Below, in pieces: positions 56,270 to 64,000 of a stretch of 64,000 nt of DNA. The notes under the pieces are model-generated. The model saw nothing but the letters and a program-made list of their open reading frames with translations. It was not told the origin of the DNA and did no database searches. The translations under genes were made by a program, and so were the position numbers. The stretch lies in assembly GCF_963576675.1 (NCBI RefSeq), contig NC_088916.1, positions 24,217,501-24,281,500 of the forward strand. Direction: 5' to 3'. The stretch's first letter is position 1. Every line of letters begins with the position of its first letter. Origin of the DNA: Euphorbia lathyris (taxonomy: Eukaryota; Streptophyta; Magnoliopsida; Malpighiales; Euphorbiaceae).

Positions 56270-56509
56270 ATGGTTTAGTCTGTTTTGATTGATTGAAAAT
56301 TAATAAGATTTGGTTTTTTATTATTTTTCCAAATCAGTTTTGAGAATTCCTATTAATTCCTCGTGTAAAAATTGTTCTAGGAAGTTTTCTATTTATTAGT
56401 TCTGTCTGTATTTTATATTATTTGATTCTGAAATTAATTTTGAAATAATTGAAACAAAAAAATACAGCAGCAATTTTTAAACAGTAAAAGAGAAAAAAAA
56501 TAGTTTCGG

Positions 56510-56655
56510 ACACGGAACAGCAGTCATGGGACTGCTGTCCGCGAACAGCAGCCCCGCGGCTGCTGTTGGGCAGACAGCAGCACTACTGCTGTCCGCCAGA
56601 CAGTAGCCACGGGGCTGATGTCTGCGGACAGCAGCCCCGTCGCTGTTCTGGGTCC
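56510..56655 (+). promoter_or_regulatory. GC-rich serial hairpins in Copia D leader
   Basis: About 145 bp of GC-rich sequence, in an AT-rich leader, made of successive stem-loops: CAGCAGTC-ATG-GGACTGCTG, ACAGCAGCC-CCG-CGGCTGCTGT, ACAGCAG-CACTA-CTGCTGT and two weaker ones up to CGCTGTTC. The counterpart in Copia B is at 21525-21705 with different sequence but the same layout and position. Confidence 0.6.
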
Positions 56656-57989
56656 GTCAAAATTCAGAATTAAGTTTAATTTTGGATTTAACGGAACTGA
56701 TTTAAAGTTTTAAATTTTTCTCGGGTAATTTTAATAAAATCAGGGCCCTAATATCGTTTAATTTATTAAACGTGTTTTGAATGAAAATTAATTGGTATTA
56801 AAACGTTTTTGATTGGCATGCATATTTAAATTTAATTGAATTGATAATTTGTGTAAAATTGAATATGGTTAATTTGTGAAATTGGCTCAATACACCGTGA
56901 CACCGGTTTAAATTGGGAGGGCTAAATTTTGGATATGTGACGATCCTAAAATTAAGTGGGAGCAAAATTGTAATTTTGCATACAAATGGATGTTAACCGT
57001 TTGGGCCTTTATGGGCCTTAGTCACATATGGTAAAATTGGCGATTTCACCCTAAGTAACTCGGCTTAACTTTATTATATGATTTTGGAATGCCATGATCA
57101 TGCATTATATTTATATGCCTTACCGTGCAGCAATGTGTTATAGAGTTCTATGGGCCCTAAATTAAAGTCGGTTTGTAATTTAATTTATTTTGGGAAATAT
57201 GGCTTGTGTGCCATTCTTTCATTAATGTAATTTTAGAATAGGTTCTATTCATAAAATTGTAATTGGTCGTGAAGAAGCCCAGATGGTCCAAGCCCATGGT
57301 GGGAGCCCAAAGAGACTTGAAGCAAGCCCGTGAAGATTAGATAGTATATCTAGTTTCACTAGGATGTATTATAAGGCCCATAGAGTCTCTATGTTTATTT
57401 TGATTATACAATTGCTTAGTATAACATGATATATAAGTAGCAACGATCACCAGATCATCACCCGCGATAATTATATGTTAAAGCCGTATCACTTAATTAA
57501 TCCGGATAATGAAATATTGAGTCGCTTAAAAGTGCTTTCCAGATTCACACCTCTTCCTCCCAAGTAGTGCTACAGTGTATGACATGCCCTAGCAGGTATG
57601 CTGTAGTAATTAGTGGGCCATCGAGGGTTAGGATACTTTGGTATGGCTAACGCGTGTATGGTGGTTGGACTCAACGTGGGTAGCATTAGCTTAGAGCGGG
57701 CCCTAAGCACAGATGGGTTAAGTGTCACAAAGCCCATCAAACCAAGAGTCCTTGTGGAGGATTGGATAGTTTATCCTACCAAATCGTCAATGGTCGACGG
57801 CGGAGCCCTATCTCGGTCGATTATTGATGGATTGTGGATATTGGTCAAGACAGCCAAATAAATATCACCAATAACGAATTAAAATGGATTATTAATTTGA
57901 TCTTTGGCTTAAGCCCTTTATTCTAACTCTAATGTAATTTTTCCACGTAGATTAAACTCCACATCAAAATTACATGAAAAGAAAATTAA
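56656..57989 (+). other. Copia D leader, remainder
   Basis: Non-coding between the hairpins and the gag ATG. It contains GGGCC/GCCC phrases and an 82-codon ORF (57613-57861) without family features, which I do not regard as a gene. Confidence 0.5.
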
Positions 57990-58916
57990 ATGGCTGCAAC
58001 AAGCAACAACTCACTCAGACCACTCCTGGAAAAGGAAAAGCTTTCACGGACTAATTTCCTTGACTGGTCCAGGAACTTGCAAATAGTTCTTAGACACGAG
58101 TCGAAGGAATATGTGCTGACTGCTGCCTTACCAGCAGCTCGTCCTACAGGTCGGGGCGTAACCGCTGATCAAATGGCGAAGTACGACCGACATGTTAAGG
58201 ATGATAGAGATGTGTCATGCATTATGCTGGGTACCATGGTTCCTGATCTTCAGAAACAGTTCATGGAGCAGCACGCCTTTGAGATCATGGATCAACTCAA
58301 AAGGATGTTCCAAGATCAAGCTCATCAGGAAATATACTTGACAACAAAGGCGCTATGCAGCACTACGATGCAAGTCGGGACTTCTGTTAGCACACATGTG
58401 CTAAAGTTGAAGGGTTTTATTGACACATTGTCAAGGCTTGGCTCACCAGTGCCTGCACAACTAGCAGTCAACATCATTCTTGGATCACTTCCGGCATCCT
58501 ACAATCAGTTTATCATGCACTACCACATGCAGGGCGTTGATAAGTCTGTAGTAGAATTGCATGGCATGTTGAAACTTGCTGAGCAATCCTGCAAGAGGAC
58601 TCCAGAAGTGTTGCTGGTTAACAAAGGGACCGTACCTAAGGGAAAGGCCATGTCCAAGTCCAAAGCGAAGGCCCAAAAGGCCAAGCCCAAGGCTAGGAAG
58701 GCGGCAGCTTCTAAAGGTAGGTTGGCCTCAGCAGATGATATCTGCCATGAGTGTAATGAGAAGGGACACTGGAAAAATGCGTGTCCAAAGCTAAGGGAGA
58801 AACAGAAGGACGAAGCTTCTGGTTTAGGTATTTATGTTGTTGAATTTAATCTGGCTATTTCTACATCTTGGGTTGTAAACACTAGATGTGGTACTCACAT
58901 TTGTTCAAATGTGTAA
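57990..58916 (+). CDS. Copia D gag with remnant protease
   Basis: ATG at 57990, 308 codons. The capsid-type gag occupies about residues 1-200 (KLSRTNFLDWSRNLQIVLRH, LGSLPASYNQFIMHYHMQG). A Lys-rich stretch (about 225-245) and an intact CCHC knuckle (CHECNEKGHWKNAC, about 251) follow. The protease region reads WVVNTRCGTHIC, where the family has W-V-L-D-T-G-C-G-S-H-I-C, so the catalytic Asp and Gly are lost. The TAA comes a few codons later. Gag itself is unbroken and could be made; a protease could not act from this copy. Confidence 0.88.
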   Translation: MAATSNNSLRPLLEKEKLSRTNFLDWSRNLQIVLRHESKEYVLTAALPAARPTGRGVTADQMAKYDRHVKDDRDVSCIMLGTMVPDLQKQFMEQHAFEIMDQLKRMFQDQAHQEIYLTTKALCSTTMQVGTSVSTHVLKLKGFIDTLSRLGSPVPAQLAVNIILGSLPASYNQFIMHYHMQGVDKSVVELHGMLKLAEQSCKRTPEVLLVNKGTVPKGKAMSKSKAKAQKAKPKARKAAASKGRLASADDICHECNEKGHWKNACPKLREKQKDEASGLGIYVVEFNLAISTSWVVNTRCGTHICSNV

Positions 58917-59068
58917 GGACGAAGAAATAGGAGATTGCTGGGATCTGGTGAAGTGGATCTTCGAGTCGACAATGGTGCTCATGTAGAGGCCTTAAAGATC
59001 GAAGATTATTCTTAGAGATACCTAGTGGATTAGTTTTAGAAATTAGAAATTGCTATCTTGTACCTGCA

Positions 59069-59400
59069 ATGCGCAGGAATATTATTTCAATTTCTATGTT
59101 GGATATTTATGGTTTTAATTTTAATATTGGACGTGGTATGATTTCTATACATCGTGGTAATATTGTTTATGGAACCATATTTCTAGAAAATGGTTTGTAT
59201 ATCCTTGATCTAAAACATAACGAATCAATCTATAACATAAAAGCTAAAAGGATTAAGACTAATAAAACTGAATCCTACATATATCTGGCATTGTCGTCTT
59301 GGCCACATAAATGAGCAACGCATAACTAGGCTTTACTCTAGTGGAGCGCTAGGGTCATTCGACATATAGTCTTATGACACATGTGAATCTTGTTTAAGAT
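59069..59400 (+). pseudogene. Copia D pre-integrase segment
   Basis: 59069-59314 reads RRNIISISMLDIYGFNFNI and IYGTIFLENGLYILDLKH, the Copia pre-integrase text. The zinc site (WHCRLGHINEQRI at about 59288-59326) continues in another frame, then a stop follows. 58917-59068 between gag and this block is also related but frame-broken. Confidence 0.75.
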
Positions 59401-59405
59401 GGAAG

Positions 59406-60319
59406 ATGACAAAGGCGCTTTTCACCAAAACTGGTGAAAGGGCCATGGAGCTGTTGGAGCTGATACACTCAGATGTATGCGGTCCAATGAGCACCAGTGC
59501 TGGATCTGGTTTTCTGTACTTTGTTACCTTCATAGATGACTATAACCGATACGGGTATGTGTATCTGATGAAACATAAATCTGAAACTCTTCTGAGATTC
59601 AAAGATTTTAAAAATGAAGTAGAAAATCAACTTGGCAAGAAAGTAAAAGCGCTCCGGTCTGATAGAGGGGGCGAATACTTAAGCTAAGAGTTTGTCTCAT
59701 TCTTGAGAGAGTGTGGGATTGTTTCCCAACTCACTCCTCCTAGTACACCCCAATGGAATGGAGTGTCGGAAAGGAGGAATAGGACCCTGCTCGACATGGT
59801 CCGCTCAATGATGAGTCAAGCTTCTCTCCCTATCTCCTTTTGGGGATTTGCTTTGGAAACCGTTGCTCACATAATCATACACCAAGCAATGCATCTGAAG
59901 GAACACCATATGAATTATGGATGGGCCAAAAGCCCAACATTTCCTTCATGAAGATTTGGGGCTTTGATGCACATGTCAAGAAATTGATAAGTGGCAAACT
60001 GGAGTCTAGATCTGTTAAATGCCAGTTCGTGGGTTACCCTAAGGAAACTAAGGGTAGTTACTTCTACAACCCAGCTGAGAATAAAACATTCCTGGCTAGG
60101 TTTGCAATCTTTTTGGAGAAGGAATTCCTTTCCAAAGTAGACAGTGGGAGTGATATTGATCTCGTTGAGATTCAAGACTCACAAACTCCTGCAGCTTATG
60201 TTGAGGATGCTTTGGGAACCGATATAGATCCTCAAAACATTGAGGAGGCTAAACCGGTTATACAGGTGGTGTTTCAAGTAGATTCATACAGAATTCTAAT
60301 GAAACCTGTGTGTATATGA
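59406..60319 (+). pseudogene. Copia D integrase, two stops or shifts
   Basis: 59406-59687 has IHSDVCGPMSTSAGSGFLYF, the first catalytic Asp (FVTFIDDYNRYGYVY) and RSDRGGEYLS, ending at a TAA. 59703-59951 has the catalytic Glu in NGVSERRNRTLLDMVRSMM. From about 59870 the frame of 59840-60319 continues with YELWMGQKPNISFMKIWGFD, VGYPKETKGSYFYNPAENK and the acidic linker to RT. Confidence 0.85.
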
Positions 60320-61146
60320 AATTCAGTGGGAGCATATCCACTTTCCTAATATTGTATGTCGATGACATACTACTCATTGGAGGCAATATATTAACACTGC
60401 AAGATCAAGCAGTGGTTGAGTAAATGCTTCATAATGAAAGACTTAGGAGAAGCCGATTAAGATCGACAAGGTTAGATCCAACCGACTTCTAGGCTTGAGT
60501 CAGGCATCGTACATAGACAAGAATCCATCATGTACTCTATGTTATGTATAAGGCCAAATGTTGCGTTTTGCACCAAATATGACTAGTCGGTGCCAGTCAG
60601 ATCCCGATAAGGAACACTGGAAGACAGTCAAGACTATCCTGAAGTACCTTAACCGTAACAAGGGTGTTTTTCTTAGTACTTGATGGGTAGGAGGAATGGC
60701 AATATCAGGTTACACTGATCGAGGTTTTAAGGATGATAACTAGTCACATACTGGGTATAGATTTCTCCTGAATGGTGATGCCATTAGTTGGAGATCCTTA
60801 AAGTAGCCAACCATTGCCGATTCTATGACGAAAGCTAAGTACATCGTTGCATGCGATGATGCAGAGGAAGAAGTTTGGATTAAGAAGTTCATAACTGATT
60901 TAGGAGTAGGTCAAACTCTCCTAAGATCAGTTGATGTTTTCTGTGATAATAATGGGACAATAGCACAAGCACTGGATCCCATGTCACACAAGAGATCCAA
61001 ACGCGTACTTAGGTAGTGACACCTTACCCGGTGACATTACATTATAGAGGGTTGACACTAAGATCAATATCGCAGGTCAGTTTACCAAGGCAATTAGTAG
61101 TACTAGACCTATAGTGTTTAGGGCAATACCCGCTTGGAACTAGTTC
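60320..61146 (+). pseudogene. Copia D RT/RNase H remnants with internal deletion
   Basis: The RT fingers and most of the palm are missing: soon after the linker the sequence jumps to the YVDD box (LYVDDILLIGG, about 60352). Scattered later pieces follow (MKDLGEAD, 60438) and RNase H (FCDNNGTIAQALDPMSHKRSK within 60825-61016), with many stops. The deletion removes several hundred bases that Copia A still has. Confidence 0.82.
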
Positions 61147-61157
61147 AAGTGGGAGAC

Positions 61158-62820
61158 TGTTGGTGTGCCCTAGTTCATAGGCATTGGTTCTTATAAAATG
61201 TATTTGTGTCACATTAATAAAGGCATTAATCTAGTTCATTTATATCTTGTGCTATAATATGAATAGAGAATCCATTGATTGATAATCGTAAAACCATATC
61301 CCAAGTCTATTCTATCATGGGAATGATTAGGACCACATCCTTGTATATTCGACGATTGTATGGTAGTAATTGATACTAGCCATAGCACTTGATAAGTCAG
61401 TTGTGAATATAGGTACATGTTGTATACATGTGGCTAGATCGATCCACCCGAGAAAACTACATGGTGGTTGTGTCATTAGTTATCTTAAGTAGGTCTCTAA
61501 CTATCTTCAGACCAGATTTCATTATAATATCAATATGGGATCCGGTTCACTTTGACATACGCCTAACAGGTCTGTAACAGGATGTTAAATACGGGTATTA
61601 TTGGGTGAACAGGTGAACACGTTGGTATTGATATTGAAGTGATGGAATTACCACTCATGTAATAGTGAGATGATATCACAGGCCACTTGATAAGTGAGAT
61701 TGATAAGTGTGTGGCCACACCCTGATAAGTAGTTTACTTATCTGTTTCATCAATCTACTTAAGATCAAGAAATATCATAAACATCGGAGAGGATGACAGC
61801 CGCCATGCCTCTAGTTTATAATATCGATATCAAATGGTAAAAGAAGTTAAGAGATAACTACAGGGTCTCTGCATCTTTAGACTGCTGAAACTCTGTCTTA
61901 GTTAGGGGCAGTAATGGTTTGCTAGAACCCACTTACTGTCTGTGGGTCGTGAGCCCACTGCTAGCTAAGGACAGTCTCATAGGATCGTGCACATCGAACA
62001 TCTGAGTTAGAACTTATAGAACAGTACATTGGAGAGATGAAATTAATTAATTGATTGATAGTAAAATATCAAAGTAATTAATTGGTGGTTAATTAATTGA
62101 TTAATTGATACTTTGTATCAAGGTAATTGATTAATGGTCTTAAGTGTTGAGTATTTAATTGATTAATTAGTTTACGGGATGTAATTAATTAATTTGTAAA
62201 TTAATGAAATTGCATTTGGTGAATAATTAATTAAACTAATACGTTAATTTATTAATTAGTGTTTTTATTTAATTGGGGTAACTAAATTTAATCTAATCAT
62301 AATTAATTGCATAGAATAAATATTATTGATATTTATTTATGTAATTAGATTAGGATTGGATTAGTTTTGTAATTAACCAATTAACTCTAAACCAATTAGG
62401 TTTAGGAATACACTATATATATAAATTAAAACATTAAAACCCTAATTTAACCAACATATTCATTCGGCCAACACAATTGCTTTGAAGAGCAATAAGTAAA
62501 TCCGCACCCATCATTCATGGAATAGTGGGTTTTATTGGCTAATTACACTATCTCTCCTGTTATTCTTCCGTTCTTCGGCTAGCACCGGTTCTGGCTCGAT
62601 CGCTGTTCGTGCACCTGACTATGGAGATCTTACTACCTTGTGGATTCTTCAGCCGTCTCTAAAAGAGACAGTCCGGGTATGTTTATATCCTTAAACGGAT
62701 CAAAAGGTTTTATTCAATCAATGGTTAACAGACAAAGATCAAACTCAAAGGGATTAGAAATAAATTTTAAACCGCAATTCCGCTGCGCTACAGTTGATTA
62801 ACTGGCTTTAATCCCTAACA
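61158..62820 (+). mobile_element. Copia D 3' LTR, 1663 bp
   Basis: Homologous to 54590-56255 throughout. It is followed by AACTG and the rest of the Gypsy RT. Confidence 0.95.
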
Positions 62821-62825
62821 AACTG

Positions 62826-64000
62826 TCCGCAGGTGTGAGAGATGTTCCTCCCATGTATGAGAATATACTAAGATGTCATCGAAGAAAACCAATATGAACT
62901 TCCTGAGATATGGGCGGAAGAGGTCATTTATGAGGCTTTGGAAGGTGGAAGGTGCGTTTGTCAGGCCAAATGGCATCACCATGAACTCGTAGTGCCCCCC
63001 GTGTGTCCGAAAGGCCGTTTTAGGAATATAATCTGTATTTACCCTGATTTGATGGTACCCAGCTGTTAAGTCGAGCTTTGAGAAATATCTTACCCCATGA
63101 AGCTCATCCAAGAGTTCATCAATGATAGGAATGGGATATCTGTCTTTAACTGTGTTGTGATTTAAAGCTCGATAATCAACACAGAATCGCCAACTACCAT
63201 TCGCTTTTTTTACCAATAAGACTGGTGATGAAAAAGGACTATTGCTTGGCCTTATCAATCCTGATTGTAGCAAGTCTCGCACCATCTTTTCTATTTCTGT
63301 TTTTTGGTAGTACGGGTAGCGATAGGGTCTGACATTTACAGGTTCAGTGTTTGGTTGTAGAGGAATACGGTGATCATGCGGTCTTTGAGGGGGTAAGCCG
63401 GTGGGTGTGTTAAATATCTCAGAGAATTCAGATAAGATTTGAGAGATATCAAGTGGGGGGGATAAAGGATGAGTCTTTGAAGGAGAGAGAGATATTTGAA
63501 AGAAAAACCATGTACCTTGAATGCAATATGATTCCTTCTCAGACAAAGCTTTAAGAGAATCTTTTTGAAGTCCTTGGAATGTGTGTTTCTCTCCTCCAAT
63601 TCGGAAGGACATGGTGAGTTGCTTATAATCCATCTCTACTGGTCCAATTGTTTGTAACCATTGCACTCCTAAAACCACTTGACAAGCTGCTACAGGAAGG
63701 ACATAATAATTAGCTGTTATAGGTTTATCTTGAATGTGTATGGTAAGAGCTTGACATAGTCCCATGCATTCAATTTGATCTCCATTAGCTATTGTCACTT
63801 GGAACTTCTTATCTTGCATAACTGGTAGTCCACATTTGGTGACTAAGGCTTGATCAATGAAATTATGAGTGCTGCCCCCATCGATCAGTACCGTCACATA
63901 CTTGTTTTTGAGTTTTCCTATGACACGAATGGTGCGAGGGTGGCAAGCTCCGGAAATGGCATGGAAGGATATTTCAGGTTGGATATCCTCATATGTAGGT
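62826..64000 (-). CDS. Chromovirus-like Gypsy protease-RT, partial
   Basis: The minus-strand frame is open from the window edge (64000) to the Copia D insertion. Retropepsin: VLIDGGSTHNFID (usual DSGS reads DGGS), then VVLGVQWLQTIGPVEMDYKQ. RT: LIRPSNSPFSSPVLLVKK, WRFCVDYRALNHNTVKDRYP, FSKLDLTAGYHQIRV, GLTNAPSTFQSLINDLF and the active site FFDDILVYS (the family usually has VFFDDILVYS). It is broken only by Copia D at HLRTV and resumes at 54589. It would replicate the element in complete form. Confidence 0.92.

Larger units (their letters stand above)
54590..62820 (+). mobile_element. Copia D, complete in structure, 8231 bp, coding part decayed
   Basis: LTRs 54590-56255 (1666 bp) and 61158-62820 (1663 bp), TGTTGGT...CCCTAACA, are alike at roughly 97-98 percent by eye. 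The target duplication AACTG is perfect (54585-54589, 62821-62825). Primer site 56257-56269, polypurine tract AAGTGGGAGAC 61147-61157. It inserted into the RT frame of a minus-strand Gypsy, which rejoins exactly when the element and one AACTG are removed. Coding: gag (57990), a broken integrase and only remnants of RT and RNase H. Gag and leader resemble Copia A and B. Confidence 0.95.

Noticed and set aside
57613..57861. 82-codon ORF in the Copia D leader
   Set aside because: No family similarity, no counterpart recognised in Copia A or B, and it lies upstream of a normal gag start.

Overview
The window is repeat-dense nuclear DNA of a flowering plant, most likely a dicot. The evidence is nested LTR retrotransposons with initiator-tRNA-Met type primer sites, a CACTA transposon, MITEs, plant LINEs with a C-terminal RNase H, and captured pieces of plant genes (tetraspanin, D-cysteine desulfhydrase, TFL1/CEN family). 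I see no complete single-copy host gene, no rRNA or tRNA gene and no CRISPR. The species cannot be fixed from the sequence.

Layout. 1-3429: the 3' end of a Sirevirus-type Copia element (env-like ORF, multiplied polypurine tract, 1335-bp LTR) inserted in the LTR of a decayed minus-strand Copia (A, 3430-about 9117). 9118-10234: a long inverted-repeat DNA element. 10235-19135: a direct array of roughly 590-600-bp monomers, one of which is split by a 5485-bp CACTA transposon (10760-16244, TSD TTT). The CACTA carries five exons of a D-cysteine desulfhydrase-like gene, the promoter side and first exon of a TET8-like tetraspanin, and the 62-nt second exon of a TFL1/CEN-like gene. 19260-21900: 5' LTR, primer site and leader of Copia B (same family as A). 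21905-24090: the same monomers inverted. 24209-31136: duplications, a DUF4283 ORF, a four-copy tandem repeat, a LINE relic and AT-rich DNA.

31208-50206 is one minus-strand Tat-like Gypsy element (TSD GATAC) that retains gag and protease but no recognisable reverse transcriptase, RNase H or integrase. It contains a solo LTR (37160-42314, TSD TAGAT), which contains a 5'-truncated LINE with an open frame (37422-40356, TSD of 14 bp). Its 5' LTR contains a young Copia (C, 44764-49644), inserted in the LTR's TATA box. A second LINE tail lies in its 3' LTR. The whole element sits in a small inverted-repeat MITE.

50333-64000: a truncated hAT-like MITE, a minus-strand Sirevirus 5' fragment (LTR, primer site, partial gag), and a minus-strand chromovirus-like Gypsy (53280-54589 and 62826-64000) split by Copia D (54590-62820, TSD AACTG). 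Copia D has closely similar 1.66-kb LTRs but a badly damaged coding region.

The most notable object is the CACTA transposon with three unrelated host-gene fragments. Its tetraspanin exon ends in phase 0 and the following TFL1-like exon begins in phase 0, so splicing could yield an in-frame chimera. Also notable are GC-rich serial hairpins in the leaders of Copia B and D, and the inverted 0.6-kb monomer arrays. All boundaries come from reading the sequence by eye; family names rest on recognised motifs, not on searches.
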